Source of the DNA: CAZCVI01 sp964502145
GTDB taxonomy: Bacteria > Acidobacteriota > Aminicenantia > UBA2199
Direction of reading: 5' to 3'
NCBI GenBank assembly: GCA_964502145.1
Contig: CAZCVI010000035.1
Location: 6,873 to 70,872, forward strand
Length of the DNA: 64,000 nt
A program made the position numbers and the translations under genes. Shown here piece after piece: positions 16,937-26,166 of the stretch (positions within the stretch are counted from its first letter, which is position 1; every line of letters starts with the position of its first letter). The notes below the pieces were generated by a model, which saw only the letters and a program-made list of their open reading frames with translations, had not been told where the DNA came from and did no database searches.

Positions 16937-18172
16937 ATGACATTTAAACTTAAAATTATCGGTTTAGCCGTACTGGTATTATGGGTAGCCGTGAACTGCG
17001 GGAAAAAAGGCCCGTTGGTATTAGAACCCGAATTGTTACCGCAACAGGTGACCAATTTAAAGTCCACCCAGGTGGGACAACTCATTAAATTGCAGTGGGA
17101 TTTCCCCGCGCAACTGAGCGGGAATAGCAAGGATAAAGACGCATTGAAGATGAACCTGGAAGGTATCCGTCAAATCAAAATTTATTATTCCAATAAGGAG
17201 ATTCCGGGCGGTAAGTTTCAGAAAAAAGCCTCTGTATTACGCAAGCTCGTCTTCTCTGAATTAACCGAGGTAACCACCACCACTGCGGCGACAGCAAAAC
17301 CAACCGTACCCTCTTCTGTTGTGGTTATTGCCCCGGCGAGAAAAAGTCTTTCCTTTTCTGTGACCCTCCCCTTTCAACTGAAGCATCTGGAGAACAAGCC
17401 GCATTTTTTCGCCGTTGAATATGAGTTTCGGCGGAACAAATCGCCATTGAGCGAGATTGCTTTTATCCAGACCGTTATTCCTGTCAAAGCAGTGGAAGGT
17501 TTGGCAGTCAGTCGCGAAAATAAAATGATCAAACTGACCTGGAAACGACCCGATAAAGATGTGGCCGAAAAAATAACCACCGCCATTGCCGGATACAATG
17601 TTTTTAAAAAAATCGAGCCCGATGAAGCTGAAAAAGCCAATGAATTGAATGAATCCAGCGGTGCCAAAAAAGAGAGTCCCGATAAGAAGCAAAAAAAAGA
17701 GGCGGCCCTAAAAATAACCCCCAAGACCATCGGGGTTTTTGAAAAGATTAACCAGGACAAGGTATTGATGGAATATTATGAAGATACCGATACCGGGACC
17801 AATGGCAAATACTTTTATTATGTATCTGCTATAGTAGCCAACAATATTGAGAGTGCGCCATCCACCGAGGTATCCTTGCAAGTCACCGATACTTTCCCGC
17901 CGGAAATACCCGCCAACCTCGTATGTTTTAAAGCTGCCGACCACATGTTCCTCACGTGGCAAGCGGTCAGTGACAAGGATTTTTCTTTTTACCGGGTTTA
18001 TCGCAGTCTCACGCCCGAAGATGATTTTGTCCTGATTGCCGACAACGTGCCTTCTAATCAATTTAAAGACAAAACCGTAACCAAGGGAAAAACCTATTAT
18101 TATATGATCTCTGCCGTGGACCAAAAAGGGAATGAAAGTCAATACTCCAGTATGGCCAAGGAACAGTTTTAA
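16937..18172 (+). CDS. Putative lipoprotein with fibronectin type III-like domains
   Basis: A protein of 411 aa. A hydrophobic signal sequence ends in VAVNC at 17-21 followed by GKKGPL, the start seen in LptM/YifL-type lipoproteins; Asn before the Cys is a slightly unusual lipobox. The rest reads as three fibronectin type III-like modules, the clearest being the last (about 315-408, with FLTWQAVSDKDFSFYRVYRS). A Lys/Glu-rich insert lies at about 235-255. GGAG is 8 nt before the start. The DUF362 gene begins 12 nt after it, so the two are cotranscribed. Role unknown; probably periplasmic and membrane-anchored. Confidence 0.75.
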   Translation: MTFKLKIIGLAVLVLWVAVNCGKKGPLVLEPELLPQQVTNLKSTQVGQLIKLQWDFPAQLSGNSKDKDALKMNLEGIRQIKIYYSNKEIPGGKFQKKASVLRKLVFSELTEVTTTTAATAKPTVPSSVVVIAPARKSLSFSVTLPFQLKHLENKPHFFAVEYEFRRNKSPLSEIAFIQTVIPVKAVEGLAVSRENKMIKLTWKRPDKDVAEKITTAIAGYNVFKKIEPDEAEKANELNESSGAKKESPDKKQKKEAALKITPKTIGVFEKINQDKVLMEYYEDTDTGTNGKYFYYVSAIVANNIESAPSTEVSLQVTDTFPPEIPANLVCFKAADHMFLTWQAVSDKDFSFYRVYRSLTPEDDFVLIADNVPSNQFKDKTVTKGKTYYYMISAVDQKGNESQYSSMAKEQF

Positions 18173-18183
18173 AGCCGTTAATT

Positions 18184-19332
18184 ATGACCTCAAAAGTTGC
18201 TCTGTTAAGATGCCAAGGTTATAATCCGGCCCAGGTTTACCAAGCTATAGCCGAAGGGATCGAGTTATTGGGCGGCATTGCCGCCTTTACTCGTCCTGGC
18301 GAGAAGATACTGTTGAAACCCAATTTACTGGTGGGAGATCGTCCTGACAAGGCAGTAACCACCCATCCCGTGGTATTTAAAGCAATAGCCGAGGTGTTTA
18401 AAAACGCTGGTGCTATTTTATCCTATGGCGATTCTCCGGGAAAAGGGAATCCCGAACGAACCGCGCAACAGGCTGGTATTAAAGAGATAGCCGATAACCT
18501 TGGCATTCCCTGTGCCGATTTTCGTACTGCCGTCAAAGTCTCTTTTCCTCAAGCCTTGTTAGCCAAACAACTCTTTCTTGCTGCTGGTGCTTTGGAGGCC
18601 GATGGCATAGTCAGTATTTGTAAAATGAAAACCCATGGTTTCACCCGTATTACCGGAGCTATAAAAAATCAATTCGGCTGCATTCCTGGACTGCGCAAAG
18701 CTGAATATCATGTTAAGATGCCCGATGTTTATGACTTTTCACGGGTACTCGTGGATATCAACTCGTATTTGAAGCCGCGATTGTACGTGATGGATGGAAT
18801 CATCGCCATGGAAGGCAATGGTCCACGGGGTGGCGAAACCAAAGCGATGAACGTCCTCTTATGCTCCACCGACCCTGTGGCATTGGATGCCATTTTCTGC
18901 CGTCTTATTGACATGGACCCGGAAAACGTGCCTACCGAAACTATCGGCCTAGAAGCGAAGCTAGGAACTTATTACGCGGACGACATTGAGATCGTGGGCT
19001 TTCCCGATATCAATGATCTGGTGGATAAAAACTTTGCAGCCGTGCGTCGCAAGCCTGAACGTTTTGCCTCTGCCCGTGCCTTCCCTACTTTCCTAAAAAA
19101 ATTAATCTCACCGCGACCGGAAATCCATTATGATTCTTGTGTCAATTGTGGTTCCTGTATTCTACAGTGTCCAGTCACTCCCAAAGCGTTGAATTGGCCG
19201 GGAGGCAATAATGCGGAAAAACCAGTGTATGATTATAAAAGTTGTATCCGTTGTTATTGTTGCCAGGAAATTTGCCCGGAAAAAGCCATTCACATTAAAA
19301 CGCCGTTATTGGGGCGGCTTATCTACCGTTAG
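18184..19332 (+). CDS. DUF362 protein with two 4Fe-4S clusters
   Basis: A protein of 382 aa. The DUF362 domain covers about 1-290 (NLLVGDRPDKAVTTHP, then KMKTHGFTRITGAIKN). A C-terminal ferredoxin module has two cluster motifs, CVNCGSCILQCP and CIRCYCCQEICP. Family members are electron-carrier or maturation proteins of unknown reaction in anaerobes. No signal peptide, so cytoplasmic. It overlaps no gene but follows the lipoprotein by 11 nt without its own promoter. The gene is intact. Confidence 0.88.
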   Translation: MTSKVALLRCQGYNPAQVYQAIAEGIELLGGIAAFTRPGEKILLKPNLLVGDRPDKAVTTHPVVFKAIAEVFKNAGAILSYGDSPGKGNPERTAQQAGIKEIADNLGIPCADFRTAVKVSFPQALLAKQLFLAAGALEADGIVSICKMKTHGFTRITGAIKNQFGCIPGLRKAEYHVKMPDVYDFSRVLVDINSYLKPRLYVMDGIIAMEGNGPRGGETKAMNVLLCSTDPVALDAIFCRLIDMDPENVPTETIGLEAKLGTYYADDIEIVGFPDINDLVDKNFAAVRRKPERFASARAFPTFLKKLISPRPEIHYDSCVNCGSCILQCPVTPKALNWPGGNNAEKPVYDYKSCIRCYCCQEICPEKAIHIKTPLLGRLIYR

Positions 19333-19350
19333 CTTAGAATTTGCGCTCTG

Positions 19351-20541
19351 TTATTTCTTCTTGTCTTTAAAGCCAGCGCTTTCCAACCAGATATAAATGG
19401 GATAGAGTTTGTTGACAAATTTATAATAACCGCGTCCTTTTTCTATGTCTTTGATGATAATACCCAGCTCAGTCATGCGCTTCAGGAAGTTGCCGAACAC
19501 TTTTTGTTCCGTTTCATTCAGTTTATCTAAAATATCATGTTTATGGAATTCCGGCTGGATCGCTTCACCTATTTTGCGTAATATGGCGCGATATCGTTCG
19601 CTACGAATGGCACGGTATACTTTGGGGTCCAGGTATTTTTTGCCGATGCGGTCAGCAGCTTGTAGAATTCCGGCCAACACGTTTTTATTGGTGATAGTGT
19701 TCGCCGTGGCATCCCAAAACACTGCATCGCCGATTTCATGCATTAAAATCGGTAAGCCGTTGGAGTATTCCGTCATGGTCTGCAATGCATCGCTGTCTAT
19801 TTTCATCTGCACACTGTCAAAAGCTTTATTAAAGAATTGGATGACTTCATCGTTATTGAGTTTTTCAATCTCGATGACCCTGAAAATTCTCAGTAGTGAA
19901 GGTTGGTGTTCGCTCAGGGCGTCTCTGATCTCGGGAAGGCCGATCAGCATAAAAAAAACAGGGAACTCCAATTGATGGACAGCCACATAATCCACAAAAC
20001 TTTTATACCAATTGGCAAAATCGGGTTTCTTACAGAATCCATTGATATCATCCAAGATAATAAAAAGGGCTTTTTTATCGCCTTTTATCTTCTCGGTAAT
20101 ATTATACAATGCTTGCGGAAAGTGATTCACCAATTGGGCCAGTTTTTCCTCTGGGGGATTAAAGGTCACATCAATACCAAAGAAGCCCACCTTATTCACG
20201 TGATTACCAAAATAATCGGAAATTTTCTTAAACCAATTTTTATTATTGTGATCTTTATAAATGGCTTCAAATATTCTGCGCACCAATTCGTTTAGCGTTT
20301 CCGTGCCGCCGAGGAAAACGTGGGTGGCGAGAAAATTCTCCTTTTCTTGGAGAAAGAAACGGGACAAAGATGCCAGTGAACTTTTGCCGATACCACGGTC
20401 GCCAGAAAGAAAGACATTCTCAAGTCTCCCACGGGTAGATTGGTGGGCATACCGGAAAATCTCGGTAACCAGCTTCTCCCGGCCAACAAAGAATTCCAGG
20501 GGAACAGGGTTTCCTGGGGTAAAGGGACTGTATTCTTTCAT
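19351..20541 (-). CDS. STAND/AAA-type ATPase with winged-helix tail
   Basis: A protein of 396 aa. The N-terminus (FVGRE at about 18-22) and Walker A GDRGIGKSS at about 47-55 are the start of archaeal-ATPase/ORC-like AAA domains; Walker B is IILDDI. The C-terminal third (about 330-390) looks like a winged helix. AAGGAG precedes the ATG. Such proteins act as signal-responsive switches or DNA-binding ATPases; neither is shown here. It lies just downstream of the CHAT gene on the same strand, about 320 nt away. Confidence 0.8.
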   Translation of the reverse strand: MKEYSPFTPGNPVPLEFFVGREKLVTEIFRYAHQSTRGRLENVFLSGDRGIGKSSLASLSRFFLQEKENFLATHVFLGGTETLNELVRRIFEAIYKDHNNKNWFKKISDYFGNHVNKVGFFGIDVTFNPPEEKLAQLVNHFPQALYNITEKIKGDKKALFIILDDINGFCKKPDFANWYKSFVDYVAVHQLEFPVFFMLIGLPEIRDALSEHQPSLLRIFRVIEIEKLNNDEVIQFFNKAFDSVQMKIDSDALQTMTEYSNGLPILMHEIGDAVFWDATANTITNKNVLAGILQAADRIGKKYLDPKVYRAIRSERYRAILRKIGEAIQPEFHKHDILDKLNETEQKVFGNFLKRMTELGIIIKDIEKGRGYYKFVNKLYPIYIWLESAGFKDKKK

Positions 20542-20627
20542 TTAAAACTCCTTATCGTTCTGCCTATCCAGCAATCTATTCATGCAAGCTCCAAGTAATA
20601 ATCAAGGTCTATATAATATTGTATATA

Positions 20628-20656
20628 ATATTAAGATAAACCGTGCCCCCTGTCAA
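20628..20656 (-). promoter_or_regulatory. Promoter of the STAND ATPase gene
   Basis: Minus strand: consensus TTGACA at 20656-20651, 17-nt spacer, TAATAT at 20633-20628. The leader would be about 80 nt and ends with a good AAGGAG ribosome-binding site. Confidence 0.5.
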
Positions 20657-20757
20657 GTGTTGGATAAAAATATTTTTGCCTTGACAAAGGAGTCCACTTT
20701 AAATACTGAAGGTACAGATATTCCACATGAAGATTACTAATGTTCGTACTGAACGAT

Positions 20758-20830
20758 AACGTAGACGCGGCGTCCCGCCGCATTAATAAGCGGTGAAATA
20801 TAAGAATGTGGCAAGATGCCGCGTCTACAA
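20758..20830 (+). repeat. Nested palindrome element, divergent copy
   Basis: Outer arms GTAGACGCGGC and GCCGCGTCTAC enclose GCGGGACGCC-type small dyads and the words ATTAATAAGCGGTGAAAT, which also directly follow the copy at 42048-42107. It lies in the gap between the STAND ATPase and CHAT genes. Confidence 0.75.
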
Positions 20831-20862
20831 TCCAAAGCGTAATAAATCCCGTGGAAAAGCGG

Positions 20863-23800
20863 TCAGGAAAAAATGCGATCTCTTAAAGACCGCAGATAAT
20901 AAAAAAGACTTTTACTAAATGTTTTTGGTTTTTCTGACCTAGCACATCTTCCCAAGGATTCGGCGACATTCTTTACATCAGGATGGTCATCTTCAAAGAA
21001 TTGCTTATATATTGCCTGCGCATTCTCAAAATAGCTTTTTGCAATTTCTATTTGCCCTCGAGATAAATAGGCAGTACCCAGATTATTCAATCGGATAGCT
21101 ACCTTGGGATGCTGCTCTCCAAAAACCTCCCTATCTATGGTCAGCGACTGTTGGAAATAGTCAATCGCTTTTTTGAATTTGCCTAAAGATTTCCATGCCG
21201 AACCTAGGTTATTCATCCCAATAGCAACCTGTGGATGATTCTCACCATAAATGCTTTTCCATATGGTCAGCGACTGTTGGAAATAGTCAATCGCTTCTTT
21301 GAATTTGCCTAAAGATTTCCATGCCAAACCTAGGTTATTTATTCCTCCAGCCACAATGTCATGCTGTTTTCCAAACACTGCCAAATTTATAGTCAGCGCC
21401 TGTTGGTAATAGTTGATGGCTTTTCGGGGGTTGTCATACTTTCTCCATGCCTCTCCCAGGTTATTCAAGACGATTGCCACATTGGTATGCTGGTTTCCAA
21501 ACACTGCCACATTTATAGCCAGTGCCTGTTGGTAATAGCTGATGGCCTTGGAGTAATCGCCTAAAGTTAATATCGTGGTTGCAGTTTCGGTTAATAGAAA
21601 CGCACCAAACTCCTTGGAAAATGCCAGATGTTTTCGCTTTCTTTCTAAGAGTACCCATTCCCCTACTCGTTGCGATTCCATGTAGGCTAAACATTCCCGT
21701 AAATAATTGACCAACCTCCCTCCCAAGCAGGGAGCAGCATCGACTTCCCCACAGGCCAAGGCATGGTAAATCCACTCTTCCACAAGAATGGGATATATCT
21801 TGTCCCCCTTGGCAGTACATATGATTCCATAATAGTCAAACGCCGCCGCATGAGCATCTCTTTCCTTTTCCCCGACCAGACCACTCAATAACTCATCCTG
21901 CAAAAGTGGCGTGACACAAAAACTTTGCCGAGCTTGCAGGTGCTCCACCAGACTTAAATCCAAACTGCGATTTAATAACGCTTGCCAATTCGCCACCCCT
22001 GCTTTCTCTGCTACCAACCGTGCCCCTTCCATTTCCACCGGGATACGATAAATACTGAAACAACGCAAAAACTCAGCCAAATTAGCCCCGCCCCGTTCCA
22101 GCAATTCGCGTATTACATGCTTACGGATAAACTCCTCCTGCTTATCTCTCACAGCTTCCAGCAATTGCGTTACTTCGACGCCATTCATCTGCTCGACCAA
22201 TTTATTCAACCATTCCATCAAACGCGGATTGCCCATGCCCGCAATCAACAACTCCGTTCTCGTGGACAGGTCTGGATAACAATAAATATGGATCAACTCC
22301 CGCTCCTTTTTGCGTAACTCGGCCTCTAAAAATCCAGTGAGCCAGACTTTATCCAATCTTTTTGCCACTGCATCGTGACCCAACGGGTCAGTCAAGGAGA
22401 ATCCATAACGGCTGGTCACAATCAATTGCGTCTGTTTTCCACTATAGGGCAGGTATTCCAATAAAACAGCAAGCAAATCCTTGGCTTCCAGTAGCAATTC
22501 GCCTGGTTCACCTTGGGTGACGCCTTCCAGATTCTGCTCAAAATCATCCAATAACAGCAAGTAATTTTTCTCTTTAAAACTAGTCGTACACAACTTGGCT
22601 AATTTTTTCTTCATTTCCAAATGTTCCGCCAGGATTTTTTCTCCCGATTCATCTTTGGTCACGAGAAAAGCCTTTTCCAATGCTTTCTCCATTGTAATTG
22701 CATTCAGTTTCCCGTATACTACAATCGGCGTATGGTCATTGAAGCGTTCGCATAGTTTCCCACCCAGACAACTTTTACCCAACCCACCTGTTCCCAGTAG
22801 TAACACGCCTACTTTGTTCTGATTTTGCTTCAGAGCCCGCAGACTTTGCTGAATTTGCCGCCGTCGCCCGATAAAACCTTGTTCCAACACTCTCACTTGG
22901 CTTTCTTGTAGGTAAATGTGAGTCATACTTCGTGGTTTTGGTTTTGCCTTTTGGTTCGTCTTAATCAATGCGGCCATGGATTCGCCGTTACCAAAGAGAC
23001 GTAACAGCGACCAAGCGGGATGAGAAGAGCTATCAAACTTATGTAACAATTCATGACGGGCACGCATGACCGCTTCAGGGATAGATTTTCCCCGACTCAA
23101 TTCACGGTACAACATTTGTTCAGCATGAGAAGCTTGCTGATCACTGACAGAACGTCCCCACCCGATGACCGCGGGTATATTGTATTCTTCCACCAATTCA
23201 TGGGCAAAGGAAACGGTGGCTTCTTTCTCGGAATCATGCATATCGCGACTATCAGGAGTTTCACCAGTGCGACAGCCGGATAAAAAAAGCAAGTGCGGTG
23301 GGTTCTCAATCAATGCCTGCTGCCACAACTCTTCAGTAAACACCTTCCGTTCAGCGCCAGTCTCTGTTTCCATGATAAAAAAAGGTCGCCCCTGATTATC
23401 AATATCGGCATGACCGGAGAGATGCACAATATCGTAGCTATTTTTCAGTAGTTGGTCCCGCAATCCTTCCAAACTGCCAGAATCCTCCACTTCCATATCA
23501 ATAGGCAGGTTTGCAGTAACATTAAAAATGGTCTCTTCTTCCCGCTCGAAGTCCAATTCAGGCTTGATATCAAGGGCAGAACAGGCCATAAACAGCAATT
23601 TTAAGGGCCGATCTTGGGGAATCATCTTGTTCTCGGTCCCCCAATCAGATACGCAGCGCACGAGGTGCAGTCGTTCTGTCAAAAGGAAGGAATTTTCCTG
23701 GGCCATCAGTTCAAAAGGCCAATCGGCGGTCCGTTTATCGGGGCACAATAACAGGGTTAATTTTTCGCCCTGTTGCGCAGCATGGTCCATGGCCTGTTGC

Positions 23801-24006
23801 AACAGATGTTTCTCGCCGTTTAGGAAAGAAAAGAGCTTAAGACCGACTGCCAACTGAAAACGAGGGTGTTGCCAGTTCTTTTCGACATCATCGGGTGTAA
23901 TGGTGGCAGTGGTTTCCGTTGTATGGGTAGCCATGTTTTCCCAAATGAGTGTAAATGGTTCAGGTGGCGTGCCAGATTTGATAGTTACTTTAAATACGAT
24001 GGTCAT
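20863..24006 (-). CDS. CHAT-protease / STAND NTPase / TPR protein
   Basis: A protein of 1047 aa with three parts. Residues about 80-350 are a CHAT (caspase-like) domain: the catalytic pair is His199 in HLSGHAD and Cys245 in LSGCRTG. Residues about 375-700 are a NACHT/AP-ATPase-like STAND domain with Walker A GTGGLGKS at 405-412 and Walker B LLLLDD at 483-488. Residues about 820-1025 are five kinesin-light-chain-type TPRs of 42 aa. AAAGGAG precedes the ATG. The order effector, NTPase switch, repeat sensor is that of NLR-like bacterial immune or regulated-death proteins. That role is inferred from architecture and from the neighbouring MNT-HEPN pair. Confidence 0.88.
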   Translation of the reverse strand: MTIVFKVTIKSGTPPEPFTLIWENMATHTTETTATITPDDVEKNWQHPRFQLAVGLKLFSFLNGEKHLLQQAMDHAAQQGEKLTLLLCPDKRTADWPFELMAQENSFLLTERLHLVRCVSDWGTENKMIPQDRPLKLLFMACSALDIKPELDFEREEETIFNVTANLPIDMEVEDSGSLEGLRDQLLKNSYDIVHLSGHADIDNQGRPFFIMETETGAERKVFTEELWQQALIENPPHLLFLSGCRTGETPDSRDMHDSEKEATVSFAHELVEEYNIPAVIGWGRSVSDQQASHAEQMLYRELSRGKSIPEAVMRARHELLHKFDSSSHPAWSLLRLFGNGESMAALIKTNQKAKPKPRSMTHIYLQESQVRVLEQGFIGRRRQIQQSLRALKQNQNKVGVLLLGTGGLGKSCLGGKLCERFNDHTPIVVYGKLNAITMEKALEKAFLVTKDESGEKILAEHLEMKKKLAKLCTTSFKEKNYLLLLDDFEQNLEGVTQGEPGELLLEAKDLLAVLLEYLPYSGKQTQLIVTSRYGFSLTDPLGHDAVAKRLDKVWLTGFLEAELRKKERELIHIYCYPDLSTRTELLIAGMGNPRLMEWLNKLVEQMNGVEVTQLLEAVRDKQEEFIRKHVIRELLERGGANLAEFLRCFSIYRIPVEMEGARLVAEKAGVANWQALLNRSLDLSLVEHLQARQSFCVTPLLQDELLSGLVGEKERDAHAAAFDYYGIICTAKGDKIYPILVEEWIYHALACGEVDAAPCLGGRLVNYLRECLAYMESQRVGEWVLLERKRKHLAFSKEFGAFLLTETATTILTLGDYSKAISYYQQALAINVAVFGNQHTNVAIVLNNLGEAWRKYDNPRKAINYYQQALTINLAVFGKQHDIVAGGINNLGLAWKSLGKFKEAIDYFQQSLTIWKSIYGENHPQVAIGMNNLGSAWKSLGKFKKAIDYFQQSLTIDREVFGEQHPKVAIRLNNLGTAYLSRGQIEIAKSYFENAQAIYKQFFEDDHPDVKNVAESLGRCARSEKPKTFSKSLFYYLRSLRDRIFS

Positions 24007-24084
24007 ATTTTCTCTCCTTTAAGATTGGGTATATCTATACACAGCCTTCGTCTGCAAAAAACTTATCCATTACGAAAAGATTCT

Positions 24085-24492
24085 CTATGAGTCTGTTTGA
24101 TGGATCAGCGTTTCAATCTTGCCTATTAACTCATTTAACTCTTCTGTCATCAACACCAGTTCCTCTTTTTTGAATTCTACATAATCGGCATAATCAGCCT
24201 GAGAACGTTCATCAAAAGCCTTATGAATAAATTGCCCAAACTTTTTATCAATTATGCTCTCTTTGACATATTTTTTATTGAACCAGCCAATCAGTTGCTG
24301 GTGTTTTCGGGTTTGAAATTTGTCTTTTAAGGCGATGGCAGATAAGATATAAAAGGTGCTGTAATAAATACGGTTCATAGCCAGATGCAATTTATCGTTC
24401 TCAAGAAGAAACCGGACATCTTCCGCTGCCGTTTTGGCTTTTTCAATTCGGTAGGCGATTAAGGTTTGTCTATCGTTTTCTTCTATAGTCAT
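24085..24492 (-). CDS. HEPN-domain protein, partner of the MNT gene
   Basis: A helical protein of 135 aa with the HEPN fold and the conserved MNRIYYSTFYILSA helix. The usual RNase motif R-x4-6-H is not seen at the expected place; instead R96-S-Q-A-D-Y101. The other HEPN gene of this window has the same RSxxDY form. The start overlaps the MNT stop by 4 nt, the standard layout of MNT-HEPN modules, where HEPN is often the toxin and MNT modifies it. Whether this variant is an active RNase is open. Confidence 0.82.
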   Translation of the reverse strand: MTIEENDRQTLIAYRIEKAKTAAEDVRFLLENDKLHLAMNRIYYSTFYILSAIALKDKFQTRKHQQLIGWFNKKYVKESIIDKKFGQFIHKAFDERSQADYADYVEFKKEELVLMTEELNELIGKIETLIHQTDS

Positions 24493-24806
24493 ACCGCTAT
24501 CCCGTGGGCCATTGCATTCAAGATGAATGGTTGTTTACCTTTGATGGTTTTCAGTTCCGCTTTTGAAATCAGTTTGACATCCGTCAGGATATCGTATTTC
24601 AGGTCTATTTCATAGCAGGAGGCCAGAACGGCGTTTTTCAATTGCCAATCATACTCATTTTCCATGATTACCAGGAAATCGTAATCGGAGTAGTCGCGGG
24701 CGTTCCCCATAGCTTGAGACCCAAATAGTATTACTTTATGAATTTGCCCTGCAAATTGAGCCATTAACAGTGCAGTCAGTTCTTTTAAAATTTTTTTCTT
24801 TTCCAC
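24489..24806 (-). CDS. MNT-type nucleotidyltransferase
   Basis: Minimal nucleotidyltransferase of about 105 aa with the signature GSQAMGNARDYSDYD (GS, ten residues, DxD). In characterised pairs (MntA of MntA/HepT) it AMPylates and silences the HEPN toxin. I propose the GTG at 24806 as start because a promoter -10 box ends 6 nt before it; a TTG at 24821 in the same frame would lie inside the promoter spacing. The HEPN gene follows with a 4-nt overlap. Confidence 0.82.
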   Translation of the reverse strand: MEKKKILKELTALLMAQFAGQIHKVILFGSQAMGNARDYSDYDFLVIMENEYDWQLKNAVLASCYEIDLKYDILTDVKLISKAELKTIKGKQPFILNAMAHGIAV

Positions 24807-24812
24807 ATCCTT

Positions 24813-24841
24813 AATATGCAATATCTTTCATTTTTTGTCAA
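24813..24841 (-). promoter_or_regulatory. Promoter of the MNT-HEPN pair, leaderless geometry
   Basis: Minus strand: TTGACA at 24841-24836, 17-nt spacer, CATATT at 24818-24813, 6 nt to the GTG at 24806. Confidence 0.55.
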
Positions 24842-24969
24842 TAGTCTCCATGGTTTTTCTGACAATAGGCAACCCACTACTTGAAATCCCCCAACCACTT
24901 CTCTGTTGAAAAACACACCACCATATGATTCTTCTTAAAAATCTGCTACAATGTTCTCTGGAGGAAAAA

Positions 24970-25974
24970 ATGCACAAAACAATCGGTCTTATCTTATTAT
25001 CTTTGAGTTTGTTTTTCTTTATCATGGTTTCATTTTCCTGGGCTGCCAAACCACCGGTACGTCCAGTTACCACCTATTCCATCGTGGCCTACGATGAAAC
25101 CACCGGACAGATGGGAGTGGCAGTTCAATCCCATTGGTTCTCGGTAGGGTCTGTAGTGGCCTGGGCCGAAGCAGGGGTGGGCGCGGTAGCAACACAATCT
25201 TTTGTCGAGGTTTCTTACGGCCCCCTGGGTTTGGAGTTGATGCGAGCGGGGAAAACTTCCCAACAAGCATTAACTGGTCTTCTGGCTACAGATATGAATG
25301 AAGCGGTACGCCAAGTGGCCATGGTCGATGTTAATGGCAATGTGGCGACTCATACAGGGAAAAAATGCATTGAAGCCGCAGGCCATTTTCAAGGCAAAAA
25401 CTATTCCTGCCAAGCGAATATGATGGAAAAAAACACGGTCTGGAACGCGATGTCAAAAGCCTACGAAAACACCGGCGGCGAACTGGTTGACCGCCTGATG
25501 GCTGCCCTGGAAGCAGCACAAAAAGAAGGAGGCGATATTCGCGGTAAACAATCGGCTGCTATAATCGTGGTCAGTACCAAATCCCCAGGCGCTGCTTGGA
25601 AAGGACGTATTTTTGATCTCCGTGTGGAAGATAACCCGGAACCACTAATTGAAATGAAACGCCTGATTACTATCGCAAAAGCCTACAATCACATGAACGC
25701 GGGCGACGACTGCCTGACACAAAACAACATCCCCGGCGCACTGAAAGAATATTCAACGGCCATGGGAATCTACCCAGGAAACCCGGAAATGGTGTTCTGG
25801 CCCGCCGTGACTATGGCAGCCCAAGGTCAGGTGGAAGAAAGCCTGCCGCTGTTTAAAAAAGCCTTCGAAAAAGACATACGATGGGCGGAACTACTCAAAC
25901 GATTACCCGCAGTAGGACAATTTCCCAATGACCCGGAACTATTAAAACGAATTTTAACCCAGCTCCCTGAATAA
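24970..25974 (+). CDS. Exported DUF1028 protein with C-terminal TPR-like region
   Basis: A protein of 334 aa. A signal peptide (about 1-25, cleavage near SWAAK) is followed by a DUF1028 domain (about 30-235) that begins TTYSIVAYDETTGQMGVAVQ, the typical start, and has an Ntn-hydrolase-like fold. Residues about 240-330 are helical and contain a TPR-like pair (AGDDCLTQNNIPGALKEY). The start at 24970 has GGAGG 7 nt upstream. Biochemistry of DUF1028 is unsettled. It stands alone between two leftward gene groups. Confidence 0.85.
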   Translation: MHKTIGLILLSLSLFFFIMVSFSWAAKPPVRPVTTYSIVAYDETTGQMGVAVQSHWFSVGSVVAWAEAGVGAVATQSFVEVSYGPLGLELMRAGKTSQQALTGLLATDMNEAVRQVAMVDVNGNVATHTGKKCIEAAGHFQGKNYSCQANMMEKNTVWNAMSKAYENTGGELVDRLMAALEAAQKEGGDIRGKQSAAIIVVSTKSPGAAWKGRIFDLRVEDNPEPLIEMKRLITIAKAYNHMNAGDDCLTQNNIPGALKEYSTAMGIYPGNPEMVFWPAVTMAAQGQVEESLPLFKKAFEKDIRWAELLKRLPAVGQFPNDPELLKRILTQLPE

Positions 25975-26022
25975 AAAAACAAATGATGCCTCCGGCGGCC
26001 AAGAACCTTTTCAGAGAAAAGG

Positions 26023-26154
26023 TTCCTGGACCTCCAAAAGCTTTTGCTATTTTAAGAACTCAGTCAATTGTATCTAAAAAGGTAGGCAAACAAAGGTGAC
26101 ATAGGAGATTGGGGACGCAGTCCCCTTCCTGGACCTCCAAAAGCTTTTGCTATT
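26023..26154 (+). repeat. 29-nt direct repeat pair
   Basis: The same 29 nt, beginning TTCCTGGACCTCC and ending GCTTTTGCTATT, occur at 26023-26051 and 26126-26154. The first is preceded by a hairpin (AACCTTTTC/GAAAAGGTT at about 26005-26024), the second by GGGGACGCAGTCCCC at 26111-26125, a small perfect stem. The pair lies between the convergent DUF1028 and PilT genes. Confidence 0.85.
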
Positions 26155-26166
26155 AAGAATTCGTCT

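Noticed and set aside
20690..20720. Plus-strand TTGACA followed by A/T-rich sequence
   Set aside because: No hexamer at 16-18 nt resembles a -10 box and no plus-strand gene follows.
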